This document shows, in pieces, positions 38,949 through 46,516 of a stretch of 64,000 nt of DNA. The position numbers and the translations under genes were made by a program. Under the pieces are notes generated by a model, which saw only the letters and a program-made list of their open reading frames with translations, did not search any database and had not been told where the DNA came from. The DNA is from Streptomyces shenzhenensis (GTDB lineage: Bacteria > Actinomycetota > Actinomycetes > Streptomycetales > Streptomycetaceae). The stretch spans positions 1 to 64,000 of the forward strand of contig NZ_JAJONF010000031.1 in NCBI RefSeq assembly GCF_021462265.1, given 5' to 3'. The stretch's first letter is position 1. The number at the start of each line of letters is the position of its first letter.

Positions 38949-40388
38949 ATGGCTTCTCCCATGGCTTCCCCCGGCGGTGCCGAAGTGCTGGTCGCCTCGA
39001 ACCGCGGCCCGGTCTCGTACGAGCTGCGCCCAGACGGATCCCTGCACGCCAGACGGGGCGGCGGCGGGCTGGTGTCGGGGCTGTCGGCCATCGGGCCGGA
39101 CGCGAACGCGGTGTGGGTGTGCGCTGCGCTGGGCGACGGCGACCGGGAGGCGGTGCGGCGGGCCGAGGGCGGCCGGCTGCCGGCCGGCGACACCGGCGGG
39201 CAGCGGGTCCGGATGCTCGACATCGACGCGGACGTGTTCTCCGACGCGTACAACGGCGTCGCGAACTCGGTGCTGTGGTTCGTCCACCACATGCTCTACC
39301 AGACCCCGCTGGAGCCCGTCTTCGACGCGGAGTTCCGGCGGCAGTGGGCTTCGTACCAGGCCTACAACCGCGCCTTCGCCGAGGCGCTGGCGCAGGAGGC
39401 GGGCGAGGGCGCGGTGGTGGTCATCCAGGACTACCACCTGGCCCTGGCCCCGCGGATGCTGCGCCGGCTGCGCCCGGACCTCCGCATCGGCCACTTCTCC
39501 CACACCCCCTGGGCGCCGCCGGACTACTTCCGGCTCCTGCCCGACGACATCGCGGCGGAGCTGCTGAGCGGGATCCTGGGCGCCGACCACGCGGCGTTCC
39601 TGACGCGGCGCTGGGCGGACGCGTTCGTCGCCTGCTGTCACGCGGTGCTGGGGCCGGGGATCCCCTCCTCGGGAAAGACCCGGATCGGGGTGCACGGGCT
39701 GGGAGCCGACGCGGACTTCCTGCGCGGGCGGGCGCACGAGCCGGACGTCGACGAGCGGATGCGGGCGCTGCGCGCGGAGATCGGCGGCGAGGGCCGCAAG
39801 ACCATCGTCCGCGTCGACCGGACGGAGCTGTCGAAGAACATCGTGCGGGGGCTGCTGGCCTACCGGCAGCTGCTCGACGACCACCCCGAGTGGCGTGAGC
39901 GGGTGGTGCATGTCGCGTTCGCGTATCCGTCGCGGCAGGACCTCGCCGTCTACCGGGACTACACGGCCGAGGTGCGGCGGGTGGCGGACGAGATCAACGC
40001 GGCGTACGGGACGGCGGGCTGGACGCCGGTGGTGCTGCACGTGAAGGACGACTTCGCCCGGTCGCTGGCGGCCTACCGGCTGGCCGACGTGGCACTGGTG
40101 AACCCGATCCGCGACGGCATGAACCTCGTGGCGAAGGAGATCCCGGTGGTCTCGGACGAGGGGTGCGTGCTGGTGCTGTCGCGGGAGGCGGGGGCGTACG
40201 AGGAGCTGGGCGAGGACGCGGTCGTCGTGAACCCGTACGACATCGGGGGGACGGCCGATGCGTTGGCGCGGGCGCTGGCCATGCCGGTGGAGGAGCGGGC
40301 GGAGCGCTGCAAGAGGCTGGCCGAGGCGGCTACGGCGTTGCCTCCGGCGCGGTGGTTTCTTGAGCAGTTGGGGGCGTTGGGCGGGTGA
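38949..40388 (+). CDS. otsA: Trehalose-6-phosphate synthase
   Basis: 479 residues, GT20. Motifs: VLVASNRGPVSYEL, RRGGGGLVSGLSAI (glycine-rich UDP-glucose loop), ANSVLWFVHHMLYQ, VIQDYHLALAPRMLR, IGHFSHTPWAPPDYFRLLP, VDRTELSKNIVRGLLAY, VALVNPIRDGMNLVAKE and VLSREAGAYEEL. It makes trehalose-6-phosphate from UDP/GDP-glucose and glucose-6-phosphate. The phosphatase gene otsB lies on the opposite strand, convergent, with a repeat between them. ATG 38949; a second ATG at 38961. Confidence 0.94.
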   Translation: MASPMASPGGAEVLVASNRGPVSYELRPDGSLHARRGGGGLVSGLSAIGPDANAVWVCAALGDGDREAVRRAEGGRLPAGDTGGQRVRMLDIDADVFSDAYNGVANSVLWFVHHMLYQTPLEPVFDAEFRRQWASYQAYNRAFAEALAQEAGEGAVVVIQDYHLALAPRMLRRLRPDLRIGHFSHTPWAPPDYFRLLPDDIAAELLSGILGADHAAFLTRRWADAFVACCHAVLGPGIPSSGKTRIGVHGLGADADFLRGRAHEPDVDERMRALRAEIGGEGRKTIVRVDRTELSKNIVRGLLAYRQLLDDHPEWRERVVHVAFAYPSRQDLAVYRDYTAEVRRVADEINAAYGTAGWTPVVLHVKDDFARSLAAYRLADVALVNPIRDGMNLVAKEIPVVSDEGCVLVLSREAGAYEELGEDAVVVNPYDIGGTADALARALAMPVEERAERCKRLAEAATALPPARWFLEQLGALGG

Positions 40389-40429
40389 TGTTCGGCTCCC
40401 GCCGCCCCTAGCCGTCCCGTCCTCCAGGG

Positions 40430-40525
40430 GGCTGCGCCCCCTTCGGCCCCCCCATCGGTGGGAATGGAACTGCGGGCCGGTGGGGGCTGGTCGCGCAGTT
40501 CCCCGCGCCCCTTCGGGGCGCTCGG
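40430..40525. repeat. Common Streptomyces interspersed repeat between otsA and otsB
   Basis: Contains the hairpins CAGGGGGCTGCGCCCCCT and CGCCCCTTCGGGGCG and the word CTGGTCGCGCAGTTCCCCGCG. Reverse-complement or partial copies occur at 41415-41495 and 47472-47562. It separates the convergent otsA and otsB and may act as a terminator. Confidence 0.6.
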
Positions 40526-40543
40526 GTTACGGGGCGCTGCGGA

Positions 40544-41395
40544 TCATGGGGTGCTCAGGGCGGCCAGGCTTCTCAGGAGTCTTACGACTCCCTCCGGGCC
40601 GTCCGTCACCACGTCGGCGCGGTCTGCCAGCTCTGTCACCTCTGTGCTGCCGCTGCACACCAGCAGGCCGGGGACGCCTTCCGTGCGGAGTTTCTCCACG
40701 GCGGCGTAGGCCGGGATGTCGCCCAGGTCATCGCCCGCGTAGAGCACCGAGCCCGCACCGATCTGCCGCGCGAAGTCGCGCAGCGCCGCCCCCTTGTCCA
40801 TGCCCGGGGGGCGGAGTTCCAGGACCAGGCGGCCCGGTTCGACGATCAGCGCGTGCTGGGTGGCGAGGTCGGTGAGGGGGGCGCGGAGGGATTCGAAGGT
40901 GGCCTCAGGGTCGGCGGCGCGGCGGGTGTGGACCGCGATCGCCCGGCCCTTCTCCTCGATCCAGGTGCCGTGCGAGGCGCCGACGCGGTCGAGGAGGGCG
41001 GGGAGTTCGGCGCGGACGGCGGCGATGCCGGGGTGCGGCGGGGGTGCGGTGATCTCGCCGGTCGCCGCGTCCCAGCGTTCGGCACCGTAGTGGCCCAGGA
41101 CGACGAGGTGCTCCAGGCCGGGTACGCCGGCGAAGCCGCCGTAGCGGACGGCGACCTCGGCCGGGCGGCCGGTGATGACGGCGACGGCGGCCACCTTCGG
41201 GGCGAGCGCGGCCAGGACCGGTACGGCGTCCGGGTGCGCCCGGGCCTGCTCGGGGTCGGCGACGATCGGAGCGAGGGTGCCGTCGAAGTCGAGGCCGACG
41301 AGCGCGGCCCCGGGCCGCGAGACAAGCGCGGCGAGCCCGTCACGACCGGCGGGGGTGCGCGGCGTCGGGAGGGGTTCCGTGATGTGGGTTCCCAT
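40544..41395 (-). CDS. otsB: Trehalose-6-phosphate phosphatase
   Basis: 283 residues, HAD superfamily. Motif I is VGLDFDGTLAPIV (nucleophile Asp), motif II VAVITGRP, then VVLGHYGAERWD, LELRPPGMDKGAALRDF with the Lys, and VLYAGDDLGDIPAY as motif IV. It removes phosphate from trehalose-6-phosphate made by OtsA. ATG 41395 has a weak ribosome site. Convergent with otsA, unusual in that the two pathway genes are not co-transcribed. Confidence 0.92.
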   Translation of the reverse strand: MGTHITEPLPTPRTPAGRDGLAALVSRPGAALVGLDFDGTLAPIVADPEQARAHPDAVPVLAALAPKVAAVAVITGRPAEVAVRYGGFAGVPGLEHLVVLGHYGAERWDAATGEITAPPPHPGIAAVRAELPALLDRVGASHGTWIEEKGRAIAVHTRRAADPEATFESLRAPLTDLATQHALIVEPGRLVLELRPPGMDKGAALRDFARQIGAGSVLYAGDDLGDIPAYAAVEKLRTEGVPGLLVCSGSTEVTELADRADVVTDGPEGVVRLLRSLAALSTP

Positions 41396-41414
41396 GGTTC
41401 CGACACTATCCCGT

Positions 41415-41495
41415 GGAGGTGCCGGGGCAGCGCCCCGTCGGGGGCGCGGGGCGGTATCGAGGTGCGGCTGCACCGCGTGGGCGCGACCAGCCGGT
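41415..41495. repeat. Partial copy of the GCGTGGGCGCGACCAGCC interspersed repeat
   Basis: GCGCCCCGTCGGGGGCGCGG followed by TGCACCGCGTGGGCGCGACCAGCCGG. The same order of words occurs at 47472-47562, inside nagA. Lies between otsB and the aromatic operon. Confidence 0.6.
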
Positions 41496-41611
41496 CAGGT
41501 GGTCGGCACAGGGCCGCAGGCCGGTGTCCAGCGGCGTTGGTCGTGGCTGGCGGGTGCCTGCTCGCTCATGAAGCGGTCGTAGGCGGCCTCGGGGGGTGCG
41601 GTGGTTTCCAT
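41495..41611 (-). CDS. Possible 38-residue small protein after the dioxygenase gene
   Basis: METTAPPEAAYDRFMSEQAP, then ASHDQRRWTPACGPVPTT and TGA. GAGG lies seven bases before ATG 41611, and codon use is GC3-rich. It is the last frame on the minus strand after the intradiol dioxygenase and borders the repeat. No homologue known to me. Confidence 0.35.
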   Translation of the reverse strand: METTAPPEAAYDRFMSEQAPASHDQRRWTPACGPVPTT

Positions 41612-41687
41612 GGCAGGCCTCATCAGGTCAAGGGGAGGCGAATTCCGCCGTCCTCGTGTCGATCAGGGCGGCGGCCCCGGCAGTTCC

Positions 41688-42563
41688 TCACCGTGCGGGG
41701 GCCGTGTCCCCTTCGGGGGCGGGGCGCAGGACGAAGTCGTAGGTGAGGGTGCGGTACGGCTGCTTGAGGCCGTGGGCGCGGTGGTCATGGTGAAGCGTGG
41801 TTGCCTTGACCGCCCCGGCGGGCACCGCGCCCTCGACGGTGCTCTCGATCAGTGGATCGCCGTCGAAGTAGATCTGAGTGGTCAGCGGCAGGCACCCGTC
41901 GGCAGAGACGATCGCGTGTATGTGCAGCGGACGCAGACCCTCGAACCGCAACGCCTGGATCAGCGTGGCGAGCGGGCTGTCCGTGGCCAGGCCGAAGGTC
42001 TCGGTGCCGGGCATCACCGTGCGGAACTCGTAGCGTCCGTCCGCGTCGGCGATCACCCGGGCGCGGAGGTTGTTCACGGGGACGCCGGTGGAGTCGTTGG
42101 GGATGTTCAGCGGTTCGAAGTCGCCGCTGTCCATGCCGGAATAGACGTTGTTGGCGTCGATCTGCCAGATTTCCAGGGCGGCTCCGGGTTTCGGAGTGCC
42201 GTTGGTGGTGCGCACGGTTCCGGAGACGATGAGGGGTTCGCCGGGTTCGTCGGGACGCATGGGCAGGACGGCGGGGCTGTGCAGGACCGGGGCGTCCGGG
42301 CGGTGGGCGGGACCCTCCATCTCCCAGTGGCTTGCGCCGTCCTTCTCCGCGTGGGCATAGGTGGCGCCGGCGGTCGCCTTGAGGACGGTCTTGTAGAACA
42401 GGATGCCGGCGGACGGCAGTTCTCCGGCATCGGTGACGCGTTGCAGCCAGTCAATGGCGGCAAGCAGTTCGTCCAGGGTGACCTGGTGCCTGAGGATGAC
42501 GTCGTCGACGGCGCGGCGCAGGTCGGTGAAGACAACGTGCAGACGACTCGGGGAGGAGCTCAC
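41688..42563 (-). CDS. Intradiol ring-cleavage dioxygenase (catechol/hydroxyquinol 1,2-dioxygenase type)
   Basis: 291 residues. The N-terminal helical dioxygenase domain (LRRAVDDVILRHQVTLDELLAAI, split) precedes the beta-sandwich with the Fe(III) ligands: Tyr in NNVYSGMDSGDF, Tyr in ADGRYEFRTVMPG, and two His in LRPLHIHAIVSADG. The N-terminal domain is typical of catechol and hydroxyquinol dioxygenases, not protocatechuate dioxygenase. With a resorcylate-type decarboxylase next door, hydroxyquinol (to maleylacetate) is the likelier substrate. GTG 42563. Same strand as, and 68 bases after, the decarboxylase. Confidence 0.88.
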   Translation of the reverse strand: MSSSPSRLHVVFTDLRRAVDDVILRHQVTLDELLAAIDWLQRVTDAGELPSAGILFYKTVLKATAGATYAHAEKDGASHWEMEGPAHRPDAPVLHSPAVLPMRPDEPGEPLIVSGTVRTTNGTPKPGAALEIWQIDANNVYSGMDSGDFEPLNIPNDSTGVPVNNLRARVIADADGRYEFRTVMPGTETFGLATDSPLATLIQALRFEGLRPLHIHAIVSADGCLPLTTQIYFDGDPLIESTVEGAVPAGAVKATTLHHDHRAHGLKQPYRTLTYDFVLRPAPEGDTAPAR

Positions 42564-42631
42564 GCAGGGGTGCTCCGTTTCGGTGGCCGGAAGGTGCGGT
42601 GTCGTGTGAGACGTTCTTCTCGGGCAGCAGG

Positions 42632-43621
42632 TCAACGCCGGATGCCGGCGACGAGCTCTTCCCAGTTCCGGAAGGTGATGCGCTCGCGAGTGGCCCTGTC
42701 GATCGGGGCGTCGTCCAGGAAGCGCCGTGCGGAACCGGCGCGTTCCTGGTTGAACGGGTAGTCGGAGGCGTACATGATTCGCTCTGCCCCCACGGTCTCC
42801 AGGGTCCACCGCAGGTATGTGTGGCTGGAGACGCCGCCCGGGGTGACGAAGATGTTGGAGCGGAAGTACTCCGCGATCGGGCGCTGCAGGTCAAGGAGCT
42901 GGTCCATGGCCGCTATGCGGTCGAGGTAGAACAGCACCACCTCGCCCCAGTGCCCCAGGATCACTTGCAGGGCGGGGAAGCGGTCGAAGACACCGGCAAT
43001 GATCATCCGGAGCACGGTGAGTCCGGCGTCGTAGTGCCAGCCGAACGCCCCGGTCGCCAGCATGCTGTTCACCGGTTCGCTGAAACCCCGGTAGTAGGCC
43101 GCGGTGACGTCCGGAACGGGGACGCTCGGGTGCAGGTAGATCGGTGCGCGCAGGTCTTCGGCGGCTTCGTAGATGTCCCAGAACTCCGGGGCGTCAAGTG
43201 CCCGGCCACGGGAGCTCGCGTTCACCAGCGCCCCGTTGAAGCCGAGTTCGGTGACGGCGCGCCTCAGTTCGCCGGCCGCGGCCGGCGGCGCGGCGGTGGC
43301 GAGCGCCGCGAACCCCTGGAATCGCCCGGGGTGGTGGCGTACGGCGGCGGCGATCGCGTCGTTGGTGGCCCCCTGGAGGGCGATCGCCTCCGCCGCGTCG
43401 AGGTTCTGCAGACCCGGCGTCGTGAGGGAGAGCACCGCCGTGTCGATCCCGGCGTCGTCCATGGCCGTGAGGCGTCCGGCGCCCGTGTCCAGCAGGGCCG
43501 AGGTGATGTCGCTCTGGACGGCCCACTTCATCATCGGTTCGGCCAGCTGCGGGTCGCGGCGGCGCCATGCTGCGATCACGTCGGTGGTGAGGAAGTGCTC
43601 CTCGAGTCCGTAGAGCCTCAT
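42632..43621 (-). CDS. Amidohydrolase-family decarboxylase (gamma-resorcylate type)
   Basis: 329 residues. An ACMSD/gamma-resorcylate decarboxylase-like amidohydrolase: GLEEHF in place of the usual HxH entry (Glu-Glu-His), FQGFAALATAAP, LGFNGALVNASSRG, PIYLHPSVPVPD (metal His), VILGHWGEVVLFYLDR (His) and IMYASDYPF (Asp). Such enzymes remove CO2 from 2,6-dihydroxybenzoate and related acids without cofactors other than Zn or Mn. ATG 43621. It follows the flavoprotein gene by 11 bases, so the three minus-strand genes form one operon controlled from 44216-44269. Confidence 0.85.
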   Translation of the reverse strand: MRLYGLEEHFLTTDVIAAWRRRDPQLAEPMMKWAVQSDITSALLDTGAGRLTAMDDAGIDTAVLSLTTPGLQNLDAAEAIALQGATNDAIAAAVRHHPGRFQGFAALATAAPPAAAGELRRAVTELGFNGALVNASSRGRALDAPEFWDIYEAAEDLRAPIYLHPSVPVPDVTAAYYRGFSEPVNSMLATGAFGWHYDAGLTVLRMIIAGVFDRFPALQVILGHWGEVVLFYLDRIAAMDQLLDLQRPIAEYFRSNIFVTPGGVSSHTYLRWTLETVGAERIMYASDYPFNQERAGSARRFLDDAPIDRATRERITFRNWEELVAGIRR

Positions 43622-43632
43622 GACGGCCCGGC

Positions 43633-44196
43633 TCAGCCGCGGACGGACCTGAGCGCGCCGGCCCAGGATTCCAGCTGGGTGAACAGGACCGTCGCGGCGT
43701 TCTCGTGTGCGGCCGAGGGCTTGAACACCGTGAAACCCTCGAAGTCGGTGAGCAGCGAGAACGACAGCTGCTGTCGCACGTGAGCCAGTTGCAGCTCACT
43801 GGAGATCGCCCGCAGGTGTTCGATCGCCCGCGCGCCGCCGAGTGAGCCGTAGGAGACGAAGGCGGCGGCCTTGTTGTTCCACTCGGCGTAGAGGTAGTCG
43901 ATGGCGTTCTTCAGAACGCCCGAGGTGGAGTGGTTGTACTCCGGGGTGACGAAGATGTAGCCGTCGAACTCCTTGATCTTCGCGGCCCAGGCTTTCGTGT
44001 GTTCGCCGGCGTAGGCGCCCCTGCTCGCGGGGACGGCCTCATCGAGGTGGGGCAGCGGGTGGTCGAACAGGTCGATCAGCTCGTAGTCGGCGTCGGCGCG
44101 CTCCTTCGCCCTGGCCAGCACCCAGTCCGCCACGGCCTGGCCGTTACGGCCGGGACGGGTGCTGCCGAGGATGATCCCGATCTTCAACTTGTCCAT
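43633..44196 (-). CDS. NADPH-dependent FMN reductase
   Basis: 187 residues, flavodoxin-like: KIGIILGSTRPGRNGQAVADWVL (FMN phosphate loop), FDGYIFVTPEYNHSTSGVLKNAIDYL (signature, split) and FVSYGSLGGARAIEHLR. It reduces FMN or quinones with NAD(P)H. In this operon it may supply reduced flavin to a monooxygenase or reduce quinone by-products of hydroxyquinol. ATG 44196. It diverges from marR across the twin operators. Confidence 0.9.
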   Translation of the reverse strand: MDKLKIGIILGSTRPGRNGQAVADWVLARAKERADADYELIDLFDHPLPHLDEAVPASRGAYAGEHTKAWAAKIKEFDGYIFVTPEYNHSTSGVLKNAIDYLYAEWNNKAAAFVSYGSLGGARAIEHLRAISSELQLAHVRQQLSFSLLTDFEGFTVFKPSAAHENAATVLFTQLESWAGALRSVRG

Positions 44197-44215
44197 GGCG
44201 CCTTCCGGTGCAGCG

Positions 44216-44269
44216 TGACTTGAATTTTCAAGTCAAACCCTAACCCGACTGACTTGAACATTCAAGTCA
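44216..44269. promoter_or_regulatory. Twin MarR operators
   Basis: TGACTTGAA-TT-TTCAAGTCA at 44216-44235 and TGACTTGAA-CA-TTCAAGTCA at 44250-44269 are identical apart from the two central bases, spaced 34 bp centre to centre. They fill the interval between the divergent FMN reductase and marR genes. Strong evidence for repression of both by the MarR protein. Confidence 0.85.
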
Positions 44270-44298
44270 ATGCTCACGGTGGCCGATACACTGCGGAC

Positions 44299-44802
44299 AT
44301 GTCTGTCTCCGGAGGGTCGAACAACCACGAGCCGCGCTGGCTCAGCCGTGAGGAGCTGGCGGCATGGCGCGGCATCGTAAGGCTCATCCAGAAGCTGCCG
44401 GCCGCTCTGGAGTCGCAGCTCCAGCAGGACTCGAATCTCAGCTTCATCGAGTACCACGTACTGGCCCACCTGTCCGACCAGCCCGCGCGCCGTATGCGGA
44501 TGAGCGACCTCGCGGTCATGGCCAACACGGAGCTGTCCCGGCTCTCCCACATGATCGGCCGCCTGGAGAAGCGCGCCCTGGTACGCCGCGAGCCCGACCC
44601 GCACAACGGGCGGTACACGCAGGCGATTCTGACCGAGGCCGGTTTCGCGTATCTGGTGGAGGCGGCCCCCGGACACGTCGGCCGGGTGCGGGAGCTGTTC
44701 GTCGATGCTCTGACCGAAGACGAACTGGGGACACTGCACCGAATCGCCGACAAGGTGCTCACCCGTATCGAGCACCCGCAGAGCATGGAGAAAGCTCAGT
44801 AG
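44299..44802 (+). CDS. MarR family regulator of the aromatic operon
   Basis: 167 residues. Winged helix at about 40-120: LSFIEYHVLAHLSDQPARRMRMSDLAVMANTELSRLSHMIGRLEKRALVRRE (split) and the wing NGRYTQAILTEAGF. It resembles regulators of phenolic catabolism. ATG 44299. The ribosome site is weak. Its gene is adjacent to two palindromes that should bind the dimer; the ligand is probably a phenolic acid substrate of the divergent operon. Confidence 0.9.
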   Translation: MSVSGGSNNHEPRWLSREELAAWRGIVRLIQKLPAALESQLQQDSNLSFIEYHVLAHLSDQPARRMRMSDLAVMANTELSRLSHMIGRLEKRALVRREPDPHNGRYTQAILTEAGFAYLVEAAPGHVGRVRELFVDALTEDELGTLHRIADKVLTRIEHPQSMEKAQ

Positions 44803-44864
44803 ACACGGTCGGTGGCGGCGAGTCGTGCGGGACGGGGAGGGGCGGCGGGGGCGGAAACCCCGGC

Positions 44865-45098
44865 TCAGCGCTCCGAGCGGCGCGCCTCCCGCACCCGCCG
44901 CAGCCGGTTCACCGTCACCGGATCATGGGCCAGTGCCCGCTCGTCGTCCAGCAGGGCGTTCAGGAGCTGGTAGTAGCGCACCGGGGCCAGGCCCAGTTCC
45001 TCGCGGATCGCGCGTTCCTTCGCGCCGGGGCTCGCGAAGCCCCGGCGTTCGAGAGCGAGGACGGCCTGCTCCCGCATGCCCAGTTCGTGCCGGTCCAT
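44865..45098 (-). CDS. DUF3263 protein
   Basis: 77 residues: MREQAVLALERRGFASPGAKERAIREELGLAPVRYYQLLNALLDDERAL (split) and NRLRRVREARRSER. DUF3263 is a short helix-turn-helix-like domain found throughout actinobacteria, function unknown. ATG 45098. Located 17 bases after the sugar-binding lipoprotein gene on the same strand. Confidence 0.85.
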   Translation of the reverse strand: MDRHELGMREQAVLALERRGFASPGAKERAIREELGLAPVRYYQLLNALLDDERALAHDPVTVNRLRRVREARRSER

Positions 45099-45115
45099 GG
45101 CGAGAACCGTAGCGC

Positions 45116-46408
45116 TCAGCCGGTCCCGGCCGCACGGCTCTCGGCGGTCGCGGCCTCGACCTGGAGCCGGCCGAGGACGCCGGCCGGGTTGCCGGCCGGG
45201 CTCACCGCCGTACCGATCTGCTCCTTGACACCGGCGCTGACCGCGGCCCAGGAGGTCTTGCCCGCCGGGTAGAGCTCGGAGGTCGGGAGCTGTTCCAGGA
45301 AGGGGCGCAGCTGCTTGTCCTGGGCCCGTGGGGAGTCGGCCATCGCCCGGGACGCGGACGTCGTGACGGGCAGCAGGCCGTACTCGCGGGAGAACGCGAG
45401 GACGTTCTTCTCGCTGTAGACGTAGTCGAGGAACTCGCCCACCTGCTCGGCGTGGCCGTTCTGCCGGAAGGCCGCCATCCAGTCGGCGACGCCCAAGGAC
45501 GCGGTGCTGTTGCTCTGACCGGCCCGGGCCGGCATCGGAACCGTGCCGAACTTCACGCCCTTCTTCTCGGCCTGCCTGATGAGCGTGGGGTGGCCGTTGA
45601 GCATGCCCACCTGGCCGTCTGCGAAGGCGGCGAACGCGGTCGCGCGGTTCAGATTGCCGGGGGCCACCGGGCCGGTCAGGCCCTTGCCGACCAACTCGTC
45701 CTTGAGCCAGGTGAAGGTGTCGATGTTCTGCGCGGAGTCGATCGTGTACGTGCCGGTGTCGTCGGTGTAGCCGCTGCCGCCGCCGCTGAGCAGCCACTGC
45801 ATGGTCTCCGCCTGCGCCTCCTCGGGACCGAGCGGCAGCGCGTACGGGTACTTCACGCCGTCCGCCTTGAGCGCCTTCGCGTCGGCCGCGAGCTCGTCCC
45901 AGGTGGTGGGCGGGGTGGTGATGCCGGCCTGGGCGAAGAGGGTCTTGTTGTAGAAGAGGACGCGTGTGGACGCGGCGAAGGGGATGCCGTACTGCGCGTG
46001 CTTCCACTGGCCCGCCTCGGCGAGCTGGGCGGGGAAGTCGGCCTGGACCGGGATGGAGAGCAGGTCACCGGCCTCGTACAGCTTGCCGGCGGCCGCGTAG
46101 TCGGCGTACGAGCCGATCTGCGCCAGGTCGGGGGCGTGGCCGGCGCCGACCATGTCCTTGACCTTGCGGTCGACGTCGTTCCACGAGTAGACGGTGACGT
46201 CGATCTTCACGCCCGGGTGCCGGGCCTCGTACGCCTTGGCCAGCTTGTCCCAGTACTTCTGGGAGCCGTTGGCGGCGGAGTCTCCGTAGTCGGCGGCGAC
46301 CAGTCTGAGGGTGACGTCCGAGGATCCCGTCGTCCCGCACCCACCGAGGACCGCCGTCATGCCCGTTGCGGACACCACCGCGATCATTCCTGCCCTACGC
46401 CGCCGCAC
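45116..46408 (-). CDS. Extracellular sugar-binding lipoprotein (ABC transporter family 1 SBP)
   Basis: 430 residues. A lipoprotein signal: RRRR then a hydrophobic stretch ending in the lipobox TAVLGGC (Cys about residue 24). The mature protein is an SBP family 1: YWDKLAKAYEARHPGVKIDV, YGIPFAASTRVLFYNKTLF, WLLSGGGSGYTDD, GQVGMLNGHPTLIRQAEK and FREYGLLPV-like FSREYGLLPV. GTG 46408. No permease genes adjoin it, so it must use permeases elsewhere. It diverges from the ROK kinase-nagA operon across a DasR-type dre site, which suggests an amino-sugar or chitin-derived ligand. Confidence 0.88.
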   Translation of the reverse strand: MRRRRAGMIAVVSATGMTAVLGGCGTTGSSDVTLRLVAADYGDSAANGSQKYWDKLAKAYEARHPGVKIDVTVYSWNDVDRKVKDMVGAGHAPDLAQIGSYADYAAAGKLYEAGDLLSIPVQADFPAQLAEAGQWKHAQYGIPFAASTRVLFYNKTLFAQAGITTPPTTWDELAADAKALKADGVKYPYALPLGPEEAQAETMQWLLSGGGSGYTDDTGTYTIDSAQNIDTFTWLKDELVGKGLTGPVAPGNLNRATAFAAFADGQVGMLNGHPTLIRQAEKKGVKFGTVPMPARAGQSNSTASLGVADWMAAFRQNGHAEQVGEFLDYVYSEKNVLAFSREYGLLPVTTSASRAMADSPRAQDKQLRPFLEQLPTSELYPAGKTSWAAVSAGVKEQIGTAVSPAGNPAGVLGRLQVEAATAESRAAGTG

Positions 46409-46456
46409 GTGAACTGCCCCTGTCCCACTGTCTCGTCGTTCAATTGTCTGACCTAT

Positions 46457-46489
46457 AAGGTCTACACCACGCAAGTGGACTAGACCTCT
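46457..46489. promoter_or_regulatory. DasR (dre) operator pair in the sugar-binding protein/ROK kinase interval
   Basis: AGTGGACTAGACCTCT at 46474-46489 matches the dre consensus built on TGGTCTAGACCA. AAGGTCTACACCAC at 46457-46470 is a second, weaker dre-like sequence. DasR represses GlcNAc uptake and metabolism genes and is released by GlcN-6-P. The position covers promoters of both divergent units. Confidence 0.75.
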
Positions 46490-46516
46490 TGCGGGTCGGC
46501 GGGCCACACTGTCCCC

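Noticed and set aside
41601..42761. Plus-strand frame antisense to the dioxygenase
   Set aside because: The minus-strand protein has all four iron ligands; the antisense frame has none of the features of a gene.
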